Origin: JAGBWK01 sp964490275
GTDB lineage: Bacteria > Bacteroidota > Bacteroidia > Bacteroidales > Muribaculaceae
Reading direction: 5' to 3'
Length of the DNA: 5,716 nt
NCBI GenBank assembly: GCA_964490275.1
Contig: CAZBBL010000131.1
Location: 1 to 5,716, forward strand
Both the position numbers and the translations under genes were made by a program. Each line of letters starts with the position of its first letter. The first letter of the stretch is position 1. This document shows, piece by piece, positions 1 through 5,716 of the stretch. The notes beneath the pieces are model-generated. The model saw only the letters and a program-made list of their open reading frames with translations. It had not been told where the DNA came from and made no database searches.

Positions 1-1
1 G

Positions 2-988
2 TCTAAAATTGTCAACAACGAGCAATTCCCCGTACAATTCGTATTCTCAGGCAAGGCTCACCCCGCCGACGGTGCAGGTCAAGGTTTGATTAAACGCATC
101 ATGGAGATTTCTCGTATGCCTCAATTCCTTGGCAAGATTATCTTCTTGGAAGACTACAATATGACCGTTGCAAAACGTTTGATTAGCGGCGTTGATATCT
201 GGATGAACACCCCGACACGCCCGTTGGAAGCATCAGGTACATCAGGCGAAAAAGCTGAGATGAACGGCGTATTGAACTTCTCAGTGCTCGACGGATGGTG
301 GTATGAAGGCTATCGTTTCAATGAGAACGCCGGCTGGGCCCTCACCGACAAACGCACCTTCACCGACCAAGCTCAACAAGACAAACTCGACGCAGCGACA
401 ATCTACTCAATGCTCGAAAACGAAATCATCCCCTTGTATTTCGAAAAGAACTCAAAAGGCTACTCACCCCGCTGGATTCAATGCATCAAGGGCTCAATCG
501 GCGACATCGCTCCTCACTTCACAATGAAGCGTATGATCGACGACTATATCGAACGCTTCTACAACAAAGAGGCTGCCCGCAACAAAAAACTCGCTGCTAA
601 AGACTTCGCTCTTGCAAAAGAAATCGTGGCATGGAAAGAGAAAGTTGCTTCGGAATGGGATGGCATCTACGTGCGTGAGTTCTCAACCACAAGCGCCAAC
701 AACAATGCTGTCACAGGCGACGAATACTTGACAAAAGCTGTCATCGATACCAATGGCATCGGTAAAGACCTCGGCCTCGAAATGGTAATCTACAAATCTG
801 AAAACGGCGAAGAAAAACTTTGGCGCAAAATCGACCTCAAGGTTGTCGCTGAAGATGGCAACGTACTTACCTACGAACTCCGTCACAAACTTTCAGATGC
901 AGGTGTCTTCCGCTATGGTTTCCGTCTCTATCCCAAGAACGCCAACCTGCCTCACCGCATGGACTTTGCTTACACACGTTGGATCTAA
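2..988 (+). CDS. glgP: Alpha-glucan (glycogen/maltodextrin) phosphorylase, C-terminal part, 5' end outside window
   Basis: This is the C-terminal 328 residues of a GT35 alpha-glucan phosphorylase, which uses pyridoxal phosphate (PLP) to cleave terminal alpha-1,4 glucose from glycogen or maltodextrin with phosphate, giving glucose-1-phosphate in the cytoplasm. The reading frame is open from base 2, so the gene begins upstream; the TTG at 86 is an internal Leu codon, not a start. Visible family motifs are FSGKAHPADG near the left edge, EDYNM, and the PLP-site block PLEASGTSGEKAEMNG, whose lysine (bases 251-253) should form the Schiff base. The following SVLDGWW and the ending LPHRMDF...RWI resemble the short bacterial alpha-glucan phosphorylase subfamily, about 850 residues in Bacteroidales (from memory), rather than the E. 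coli GlgP/MalP type. Many codons end in C, consistent with good expression. A hairpin terminator follows 22 bp after the stop, so this is the last gene of its transcript. The family call is secure; the natural substrate (glycogen or imported maltodextrin) is inferred. Confidence 0.95.
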   Translation, partial: SKIVNNEQFPVQFVFSGKAHPADGAGQGLIKRIMEISRMPQFLGKIIFLEDYNMTVAKRLISGVDIWMNTPTRPLEASGTSGEKAEMNGVLNFSVLDGWWYEGYRFNENAGWALTDKRTFTDQAQQDKLDAATIYSMLENEIIPLYFEKNSKGYSPRWIQCIKGSIGDIAPHFTMKRMIDDYIERFYNKEAARNKKLAAKDFALAKEIVAWKEKVASEWDGIYVREFSTTSANNNAVTGDEYLTKAVIDTNGIGKDLGLEMVIYKSENGEEKLWRKIDLKVVAEDGNVLTYELRHKLSDAGVFRYGFRLYPKNANLPHRMDFAYTRWI

Positions 989-1010
989 TATCCAATCGTC
1001 ATACAGCTAT

Positions 1011-1041
1011 AAAAGCCGCTCCGTTTGGGGCGGCTTTTTTT
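1011..1041 (+). terminator. Rho-independent terminator of the phosphorylase gene
   Basis: A GC-rich stem, AAAAGCCGC (1011-1019) pairing with GCGGCTTTT (1030-1038), extends inward by a T-G wobble and two C-G pairs to a GTTT tetraloop (1023-1026). It is followed by an uninterrupted T run through 1041. The position just after the phosphorylase stop fits termination of that transcript. The T-tract also supplies the -33 TTTG of the next promoter. Confidence 0.93.
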
Positions 1042-1070
1042 GTGTAAGACAATGACAATCTTTAATTTTG
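1039..1070 (+). promoter_or_regulatory. Bacteroidota-type promoter for the lipoprotein gene
   Basis: The -7 box TAATTTTG (1063-1070) fits the Bacteroidota consensus TAnnTTTG. A perfect -33 TTTG (1039-1042) lies 20 bp upstream, within the usual 19-21 bp spacing. Transcription should begin a few bases after 1070, leaving a leader of about 20-25 nt before the ATG at 1099. The -33 element is made from the last Ts of the upstream terminator and the following G. This promoter makes the lipoprotein gene an independent unit. Confidence 0.75.
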
Positions 1071-1098
1071 TAGCAACATCACTAAATGCTTAGATATT

Positions 1099-1494
1099 AT
1101 GAAATCAACAAAACTATTTTTGGCTCTTATCGGCTCATTCATGCTTATGTCGTGCAACCGCTACGAAGGTCATTGGACATGGAGCGGAAGCTCCGAAGCG
1201 GGAGAGCTCTACTACGACGGCAAAATTGATTTACAGCTATATAGCAACGGAACCGGGTATATGTCAATCAAAGGTTCTGAAGATGCCGACTACAGCTTCA
1301 CATGGGAAACCAATCGAGATACCGTAAAAATGGATGGAATGCTGTTTAAAGGCCACTATCAATCGTGCGAGGCAAGTCGTAGCAAGTTGTCGTTTATTTC
1401 ACACAAAGATGATAATGGCTCAACTATACTGAAAGCGGAGCATCCCTATAGTTTAATCAGTTATTGCCAAAATATTGAACTCGTCAAAGAGTGA
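1099..1494 (+). CDS. Small predicted lipoprotein of unknown function
   Basis: The gene encodes 131 residues that I cannot assign to a named family. The N-terminus is a lipoprotein signal peptide: basic residues (K2, K5), a hydrophobic stretch (about residues 6-17) and the lipobox LMSC with the acylated cysteine at residue 19. The mature protein, about 113 residues, should therefore be lipid-anchored in the envelope. No acidic surface-export signal directly follows C19, so an inner-leaflet or periplasmic-facing location is as likely as the cell surface. The mature part is rich in aromatic and polar residues (W26, W28, Y38, Y39, W69) and alternates in a way that suggests a small beta-sheet or lipocalin-like fold; this is a guess. 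Two further cysteines, C90 and C123, could form a disulfide. It is transcribed alone, between a terminator-overlapping promoter and a convergent terminator, so context gives no function. Codon use is more mixed than in the phosphorylase, consistent with low expression or a less conserved gene. ATG 1099 is the start that yields the signal peptide. Confidence 0.85.
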   Translation: MKSTKLFLALIGSFMLMSCNRYEGHWTWSGSSEAGELYYDGKIDLQLYSNGTGYMSIKGSEDADYSFTWETNRDTVKMDGMLFKGHYQSCEASRSKLSFISHKDDNGSTILKAEHPYSLISYCQNIELVKE

Positions 1495-1532
1495 CGGCAT
1501 CGCAAATCGCCACGAAGCGTCAACAAAATAAG

Positions 1533-1574
1533 AAAGCCTATCAAGCGAGGTTTGAGACCAAGCTGATAGGCTTT
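1533..1574. terminator. Bidirectional terminator between convergent genes
   Basis: A perfect 11-bp inverted repeat, AAAGCCTATCA (1533-1543) and TGATAGGCTTT (1564-1574), encloses a 20-nt loop that can itself form a 3-bp GGT/ACC pairing. Read on the plus strand the stem is followed by an AT-rich tail (AATTTATTC) and ends the lipoprotein transcript 38 nt after its stop. Read on the minus strand it is followed by CTTATTTTGTTG and ends the dnaJ transcript 22 nt after its stop. The symmetric A/T flanks support function in both directions. Confidence 0.85.
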
Positions 1575-1596
1575 AATTTATTCTTAGTGTGCAGTC

Positions 1597-2754
1597 TTAT
1601 TCGAAGATATGTTTCAGCTTGCTGAATATGCGACTCTTGGCGCTTTCAGTCGGTTTAATATTCGTAGAACCTTGAAGCGACTCAATAGCTTTGCGCTCAG
1701 CGTCGGTAAGGTTTTCGGGGATATATACCATGATGTTGATAAGCTGGTCGCCTTTGCCATATCCTTCGGTCGAGGGGAGGCCTTTGCCACGGAGGCGAAG
1801 CACTTTGCCGGGCTGTGTGCCGGCAGCTATTTTAAGACGTGCACGTCCGGTAATGGTAGGCACCTCTACCGTGCCTCCGAGAGTAGCCGTAGGTATGTCG
1901 AGCATCAGGTTGTAGATGACGTCGTTGCCGTCGCGAATCAATTCGGGGTCTTTGATTTCCTCGATTTGCACAAGGAGGTCGCCGTTGATGCCACCGTTCT
2001 TAGCAGCATTGCCCTTGCCTTTGATGGTGAGAGTCATGCCGTCCATAACACCGGCCGGGATACTGAAATTGACCACGGTTTCTTTGCGGACAGTGCCTTC
2101 GCCATTGCATTGAGGGCATTTCTCGGTGATAATTTTACCTTCGCCATGACAGTCGGGACAAACCGACTGAGATTGCATAGCGCCAAACATGGTCTGCTGA
2201 GTTTGGATAATCGTACCGGAGCCATGACAACGTTGACATGTAGTGAACGCTTTCCCATCCTTTGCACCGGTGCCGCCACATTGATCACATTTCACCATAG
2301 CGGGTATCTTGAGACTCTTTGTCACTCCGGTAGCAATCTCAGCAAGAGTCATTTTTATTTTGATGCGAAGGTCGCTACCTCGACGTGTGGCTCGGCGTGT
2401 GCGTCCACCGGTAGCGCCGCCCCAGCCATGGCCGCCAAATATGTCACCAAACTGTTGGAAAATATCTTCGACAGTGAAACCGCCAAAGCCACCGCCAAAA
2501 CCACCGGCGCCTCCGCCAAAGCCTTGTGGCCCCATACTGTGGCCATATTGGTCGTATTTAGCTCGTTTATCAGCATCGCTGAGCACCTCGTAGGCCTCGG
2601 CAGCTTCGATAAATTTGTCTTGAGCCTCTTTGTCGCCCGGGTTTTTATCGGGGTGGTATTTAATAGCCAGTTTACGGTATGCTTTTTTAATCTCGTCGGC
2701 TGTAGCGTTTTTATCTACGCCAAGCACTTCGTAATAGTCGCGTTTTGTTGCCAT
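1597..2754 (-). CDS. dnaJ: Molecular chaperone DnaJ (Hsp40), class A
   Basis: This encodes the full-length 385-residue cytoplasmic co-chaperone that binds unfolded proteins, delivers them to DnaK and stimulates DnaK ATP hydrolysis. All domains of a class A J-protein are present in order: the J domain (about residues 5-70) with the HPD motif at 34-36, a Gly/Phe-rich linker (about 74-115), and a zinc-binding region with four CxxCxGxG repeats beginning at C156, C173, C199 and C213. The C-terminal substrate-binding beta-domains (about 225-350) contain the PAGVMDG and LRLRGKGLP segments. All eight zinc-ligand cysteines are intact. The start ATG gives the typical opening (MATKRDYYEVLGV). The gene follows grpE by 29 bp on the same strand, so the two are almost certainly cotranscribed; dnaK is not in the window. 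A convergent hairpin lies just downstream. A longer open frame exists on the opposite strand but shows no family features. The assignment is very secure. Confidence 0.99.
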   Translation of the reverse strand: MATKRDYYEVLGVDKNATADEIKKAYRKLAIKYHPDKNPGDKEAQDKFIEAAEAYEVLSDADKRAKYDQYGHSMGPQGFGGGAGGFGGGFGGFTVEDIFQQFGDIFGGHGWGGATGGRTRRATRRGSDLRIKIKMTLAEIATGVTKSLKIPAMVKCDQCGGTGAKDGKAFTTCQRCHGSGTIIQTQQTMFGAMQSQSVCPDCHGEGKIITEKCPQCNGEGTVRKETVVNFSIPAGVMDGMTLTIKGKGNAAKNGGINGDLLVQIEEIKDPELIRDGNDVIYNLMLDIPTATLGGTVEVPTITGRARLKIAAGTQPGKVLRLRGKGLPSTEGYGKGDQLINIMVYIPENLTDAERKAIESLQGSTNIKPTESAKSRIFSKLKHIFE

Positions 2755-2783
2755 TTTAGTCGGGGATTTAGCGTAGTTAAAAA

Positions 2784-3368
2784 TTATTGACCGACAGCCA
2801 CTTTGGCGTGACGGATCACTTTGTCGTTGAGCATATAGCCTTTGGTGACGGTATCAATGATTTTGCCTTTATGCTCCTCATCGGCCGGAACCATAGCGAT
2901 AGCTTCATGGAAATCGGGATTGAAATCAGCGCCATCGGTAGGTATCTCTTTGACACCGTTTTGCTCGAGATATTTGACGAATTTATTGTAGATTAGAGTC
3001 ATACCTTCTTTGACAGACTCTGCGTCAGCACTATCTGTGATTGCAGCCAGACCGCGTTCGAAGTCGTCGAGTACGGGGAGAAGACCACGCAGGGCGGTTT
3101 CAGCACCGTTTTTGATGATTTCGCTTTTTTCACGCAATGTGCGTTTGCGGAAGTTGTCAAATTCGGCCATCAAAAAGAGATATTCTTTTTTCTCTTTAGC
3201 GAGGTCGTCTTCGCGTTGTTGGAGTGTGTCTTTGAGAGCTTGCATTTCGTCAACCTCTTGACATTCCGAAGCATTTTCGGCTTGGTCTTGGGGTTGATTG
3301 GCAGCGTCGTCGAGTTGGGCATCGACGTCGGGAGTCTCTATTTTCGAGTTTTTAGATTTTTGTTGCAT
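2784..3368 (-). CDS. grpE: Nucleotide exchange factor GrpE
   Basis: This encodes a complete 194-residue GrpE, the homodimeric factor that releases ADP from DnaK and so resets the DnaK/DnaJ cycle in the cytoplasm. The first 40 or so residues are acidic, Gln/Asp-rich and probably disordered. A long coiled-coil helix follows (about 41-95, with EFDNFRKRTLREK in the middle), then a helical bundle region (RGLLPVLDDFERGL), and finally the compact beta-rich head with the GrpE signature from FNPDFHEAI (149-157) to DKVIRHAKVAVG (182-193). Length is normal for the family. The start is well fixed: an in-frame TAA lies two codons upstream (3372-3374 in plus coordinates) with no other start between. It heads the grpE-dnaJ pair, and the 115-bp gap to ispE carries a candidate promoter and repeated elements. 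No CIRCE-type operator (TTAGCACTC-N9-GAGTGCTAA) is visible, so the heat-shock control mechanism cannot be read from the sequence. Confidence 0.98.
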   Translation of the reverse strand: MQQKSKNSKIETPDVDAQLDDAANQPQDQAENASECQEVDEMQALKDTLQQREDDLAKEKKEYLFLMAEFDNFRKRTLREKSEIIKNGAETALRGLLPVLDDFERGLAAITDSADAESVKEGMTLIYNKFVKYLEQNGVKEIPTDGADFNPDFHEAIAMVPADEEHKGKIIDTVTKGYMLNDKVIRHAKVAVGQ

Positions 3369-3398
3369 ATATTATTTTGATTTTTCTTTCAGGCTTAT

Positions 3399-3424
3399 CA
3401 ATATTGCTATTGCAAAAATATTGC
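3399..3424. repeat. Short repeat cluster in the grpE leader (three TATTGC hexamers, 7-bp inverted repeat)
   Basis: The plus strand carries three copies of TATTGC (3402-3407, 3408-3413, 3419-3424), read as GCAATA on the coding strand of grpE. CAATATT (3399-3405) and AATATTG (3417-3423) form an inverted repeat around an 11-nt spacer, and CAATATTG (3399-3406) is a perfect palindrome. The cluster overlaps the candidate grpE -7 box. It could be an operator or a weak leader hairpin, but in AT-rich DNA it may be chance. Confidence 0.4.
3413..3420 (-). promoter_or_regulatory. Candidate -7 box of a grpE-dnaJ promoter
   Basis: On the minus strand this reads TATTTTTG, a full match to the Bacteroidota consensus TAnnTTTG, 44 bases upstream of the grpE ATG. 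No good TTTG sits at the expected 19-21 bp upstream, so the promoter is weaker than the others here or depends on an activator or alternative sigma factor. It would let grpE-dnaJ be expressed separately from ispE. Confidence 0.45.
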
Positions 3425-3483
3425 CAAACACATATTTAATAGATAGTTTTTCAACTTTGTAAACAAATGTGGGGTGATAACGT

Positions 3484-4320
3484 TCAAAACAGGTTGAAAT
3501 TGCCACAATACACGCTGTCATCAAGGAAAGATAAGCGCGCGCTGTCTGCCATTTTGTCATCACCAAAAATAGCAAACATTGCCGAACCCGAGCCTGACAT
3601 AGCTGCATACTGTGCTCCGAGGTCGTAAAGTTGTTGCTTTATCGCCTGCAAACGTGGATGAGTAGGGAATAGTGAGGCCTCAAAATCGTTGCTCAATCCG
3701 GCCGCTTGCCACTGACTCACCGGCATCTTGGCTGTAATAGATGATATGTCGACCTTTGTAGCAGCGACAGTGACGCCACGATAGGCTTCGGCTGTCGACA
3801 CCGATACTTGCGGTTTTACTATCAAGATTGATTTTTGAGATAGGGGACACTCAACCGCCGAGAGGTCGGTGCCAATGCCGGTGGCCAACATCGGACGATT
3901 GTAGATGAAAAACGGGCAGTCGGCCCCCACGGTTGAAGCAACAGAGGCAAGCGTGGCATCGTCGAGACCGAGGGCAAACATACGATTGATAATCTTTATG
4001 GCAAAAGCACCGTCCGACGAGCCTCCACCCAAGCCGGCTCCGTCGGGGATCACCTTGTGAAGAAAAATATCGACATGAGGAAAATCGGCGACACAACGCA
4101 GAGCAGCTACGGCTTTCATCACTATGTTTTTCTCTACAGGGCAATCAACAACGCGTCCGGTGACCGTCAGTGAAGTTTCTGCGCCTTTAGCAGGAACAAT
4201 TTCAAGTATGTCGTGCCAATCGACAGGCACCATCACAGATTGTAGATAGTGGTAACCGTCGTCGCGACGACCGGTGATATTCAAACCTAAATTTATTTTG
4301 GCATTTGGGAAATCAATCAT
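3484..4320 (-). CDS. ispE: 4-(cytidine 5'-diphospho)-2-C-methyl-D-erythritol kinase
   Basis: This encodes a complete 278-residue GHMP-family kinase that phosphorylates the 2-hydroxyl of CDP-methylerythritol with ATP, the fourth step of the methylerythritol phosphate (MEP) route to isopentenyl diphosphate. Visible motifs are the N-terminal AKINLGL with catalytic-site K8, the GHMP ATP-binding glycine loop PDGAGLGGGSSDGA (92-105), the catalytic aspartate in GADCPFF (D134), and the third GHMP motif MSGSGSAMFAIF (241-252). The glycine loop ends SSDGA where many homologues have SSDAA, a mild change unlikely to harm activity. The ATG start is fixed by an in-frame TGA five codons upstream with no alternative start between. 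The gene is divergent from dnaB and lies 115 bp upstream of grpE on the same strand, with no hairpin terminator seen in that gap, so some read-through into grpE-dnaJ is plausible. Other MEP genes are not in the window. Identity is very secure. Confidence 0.98.
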   Translation of the reverse strand: MIDFPNAKINLGLNITGRRDDGYHYLQSVMVPVDWHDILEIVPAKGAETSLTVTGRVVDCPVEKNIVMKAVAALRCVADFPHVDIFLHKVIPDGAGLGGGSSDGAFAIKIINRMFALGLDDATLASVASTVGADCPFFIYNRPMLATGIGTDLSAVECPLSQKSILIVKPQVSVSTAEAYRGVTVAATKVDISSITAKMPVSQWQAAGLSNDFEASLFPTHPRLQAIKQQLYDLGAQYAAMSGSGSAMFAIFGDDKMADSARLSFLDDSVYCGNFNLF

Positions 4321-4343
4321 AGTAGCGAAAGTTTTTCAGACCG

Positions 4344-4351
4344 CAAAGTTA
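4344..4351 (-). promoter_or_regulatory. -7 box of the ispE promoter
   Basis: The minus strand reads TAACTTTG, matching TAnnTTTG and followed by C as in many Bacteroidota promoters. It lies 23 bases before the ispE ATG, predicting a short leader of about 15-20 nt. The region 19-21 bp further upstream has no clear TTTG, so the -33 element is weak. Confidence 0.6.
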
Positions 4352-4405
4352 CGGTTTATTTACCTAAGTATTGTCCGCAATGATAATAAAATGTCAATAA
4401 TAATG

Positions 4406-4437
4406 GTTGGCAAATAACGGATAAAGCACTACCTTTG
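4406..4437 (+). promoter_or_regulatory. Promoter of dnaB
   Basis: The -7 box TACCTTTG (4430-4437) matches the Bacteroidota consensus TAnnTTTG, and GTTG (4406-4409), a three-of-four match to the -33 TTTG, lies at the ideal 20-bp spacing. Transcription should start a few bases after 4437, giving a leader of about 15-20 nt before the ATG at 4461. It diverges from the ispE promoter in the same 140-bp gap. Confidence 0.7.
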
Positions 4438-4460
4438 TGACATAAACAAACCCGACGACA

Positions 4461-5716
4461 ATGGAATTGACAAACAGCCGCGACGGCAAACGTCGCCCCG
4501 AGCACAAGCCGCTCTACGACCACGGCGGTCGTATCCAGCCACAAGATAAAGATATCGAGGAGGCTGTGCTCGGTGCAATCATGCTTGAGAAAGACGCTTA
4601 CACCCAAATATGTGACATACTTAAACCGGCAAGTTTTTATGAACCTGCCAACCAAAAGATATTTGACGCCATTCAATCGCTGGGCGTAGCACAAAAGCCT
4701 ATCGACATGCTTACCGTCACCGAGCAACTGCGCTTAGACGGCACATTAGACGAGGTTGGCGGACCGGTGTTTATCTCCGAGCTTACATCGCGCGTAGCTT
4801 CAGCTGCCCACGTCGAGTATCATGCTCGCATCATCGCTCAAAAATATCTCGCACGCGAGCTTATTAATTTTGCTTCAACCATCGAGTCGAAAGCCTTCGA
4901 CGAAAGCAACGACGTCGACGACCTGATGCAAGAAGCCGAAGCCAAGCTGTTTGAAATTTCTCAGCGCAATGTCAAAAAAGATGTTACGCAAATCGACCCC
5001 GTCATCAAGCAAGCCATTGAGCAAATACAGGCTGCGGCCAACCGAGCCTCGGGTTTAAGCGGATTGGAATCGGGATTCCACGACATCGACAAAATAACCT
5101 CGGGATGGCAAAATTCCGACCTAATCATCATCGCGGCACGTCCCGCAATGGGCAAAACCGCCTTTGTATTGTCAATGGCCAAAAACATGGCGGTCAACTA
5201 CAACACGCCGGTAGCGATTTTCTCGCTCGAAATGTCCAATATCCAGTTGGTCAACCGTTTGATATGCAACACGTGCGAAATCGGCTCGGGCAAGATTAAG
5301 AGTGGACAACTCAGCCAATTGGAGTGGGACCAAATGATGTCGCGAATAAAGCACCTTTATAGCGCACCACTATATATCGACGACACAGCAGGCTTGTCGA
5401 TTTTTGAGCTGCGCACCAAAGCCCGCCGTTTGGTAAGAGAGCACAATGTGCAGATAATCATCATCGACTACCTTCAACTGATGAACGCATCAGGGGCCAA
5501 ATTTGGCAGCCGTGAGCAAGAGGTGTCAATGATATCGCGATCGCTTAAACAGCTGGCTAAGGAACTCAATATCCCTATCGTAGCACTGTCGCAGCTCAAC
5601 CGTAGCGTAGAGTCGCGAACCGACAACAAACGTCCTCAGCTGTCCGACTTGCGTGAAAGTGGAGCCATCGAGCAAGATGCCGACATCGTATGCTTTATCC
5701 ACCGCCCGGAATACTA
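4461..5716 (+). CDS. dnaB: Replicative DNA helicase DnaB, 3' end outside window
   Basis: The frame is open from ATG 4461 to the window edge, giving 418 codons; perhaps the last 80-100 are missing. DnaB is the hexameric 5'-3' helicase that unwinds DNA at the replication fork and contacts primase. The N-terminal domain (about residues 25-135) begins PQDKDIEEAVLGAIM and is followed by a linker and the RecA-like ATPase. Walker A is ARPAMGKT (226-233, K232, T233), the catalytic-glutamate segment is SLEMS (E257), and Walker B is IIIIDYLQL (D336). The DNA-loop/H3 region is SQLNRSVESR (377-386), and LRESGAIEQDADIV (398-411) follows. The arginine finger expected near the C-terminus is beyond the edge. 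No intein interrupts the Walker A, Walker B or SQLNR sites, where DnaB inteins are often found. An in-frame TAA at 4443-4445, with no other start before 4461, fixes the start. It has its own promoter and is divergent from ispE. Confidence 0.98.
   Translation, partial: MELTNSRDGKRRPEHKPLYDHGGRIQPQDKDIEEAVLGAIMLEKDAYTQICDILKPASFYEPANQKIFDAIQSLGVAQKPIDMLTVTEQLRLDGTLDEVGGPVFISELTSRVASAAHVEYHARIIAQKYLARELINFASTIESKAFDESNDVDDLMQEAEAKLFEISQRNVKKDVTQIDPVIKQAIEQIQAAANRASGLSGLESGFHDIDKITSGWQNSDLIIIAARPAMGKTAFVLSMAKNMAVNYNTPVAIFSLEMSNIQLVNRLICNTCEIGSGKIKSGQLSQLEWDQMMSRIKHLYSAPLYIDDTAGLSIFELRTKARRLVREHNVQIIIIDYLQLMNASGAKFGSREQEVSMISRSLKQLAKELNIPIVALSQLNRSVESRTDNKRPQLSDLRESGAIEQDADIVCFIHRPEY

Noticed and set aside
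86..88. TTG as a start codon for the phosphorylase
   Set aside because: The same frame continues to the left window edge with conserved phosphorylase sequence (FSGKAHPADG), so the TTG is an internal leucine codon.
2440..2530. Apparent tandem repeat of CCGCCAAAGCC-like units
   Set aside because: It encodes the Gly/Phe-rich linker of DnaJ (glycine-rich GGFGG-type units), a normal low-complexity part of the protein rather than an independent DNA repeat.
1609..2790. A 393-codon open frame on the plus strand, antisense to all of dnaJ and slightly longer than it
   Set aside because: dnaJ on the other strand has every domain and motif of its family. The antisense product has no recognisable domain, and its open frame follows from the codon bias and glycine-rich content of dnaJ.
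3369..3483. CIRCE/HrcA operator upstream of grpE
   Set aside because: No TTAGCACTC...GAGTGCTAA inverted repeat, even degenerate, is present in the gap.
4356..4727. A 123-codon minus-strand open frame overlapping the start of dnaB and the intergenic region
   Set aside because: It covers the dnaB promoter and N-terminal coding region, has no family features, and dnaB on the plus strand fully explains the sequence.
5130..5640. Possible intein in DnaB, a frequent intein host
   Set aside because: The sequence runs without interruption through the Walker A, Walker B and SQLNR sites and the spacing is that of an intein-free DnaB; a site beyond the window edge cannot be excluded.

Overview
The window looks like a chromosomal housekeeping segment from a member of the Bacteroidales (phylum Bacteroidota), possibly Muribaculaceae-like; the family is only a guess. 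Three things point there. The promoters match the Bacteroidota -7 consensus TAnnTTTG (a full -33/-7 pair ahead of the lipoprotein gene, good -7 boxes ahead of grpE, ispE and dnaB). No clear purine-rich Shine-Dalgarno sequences precede the starts. The encoded proteins also read like Bacteroidales homologues, for example the phosphorylase C-terminus.

Layout from left to right: (1) 2-988, plus strand, the C-terminal part of an alpha-glucan (glycogen) phosphorylase whose start lies outside the window, followed by a strong hairpin terminator at 1011-1041. (2) 1099-1494, plus strand, a small unrecognised lipoprotein with its own promoter; the -33 box of that promoter lies in the T-tract of the preceding terminator. 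(3) A shared bidirectional terminator at 1533-1574 separates it from the converging minus-strand genes. (4) Minus strand, in transcription order: ispE (4320-3484), grpE (3368-2784) and dnaJ (2754-1597). grpE and dnaJ are 29 bp apart and form an evident chaperone operon; ispE lies 115 bp upstream of grpE, with a possible separate grpE promoter between. (5) 4461 to the window end, plus strand, the first 418 codons of the replicative helicase gene dnaB, divergent from ispE across a 140-bp gap that carries one promoter in each direction.

Functionally these are core genes of unrelated pathways: storage glucan breakdown (GlgP), non-mevalonate isoprenoid synthesis (IspE), the DnaK co-chaperone cycle (GrpE and DnaJ; dnaK itself is not here) and chromosome replication (DnaB). 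There is no gene-free stretch over 300 bp; the longest gap is 140 bp. No mobile element, tRNA, rRNA, CRISPR array or defence system is visible. I found no evidence of a new biological system. The points worth a second look are regulatory (promoter/terminator overlap, repeats in the grpE leader), plus the orphan lipoprotein.
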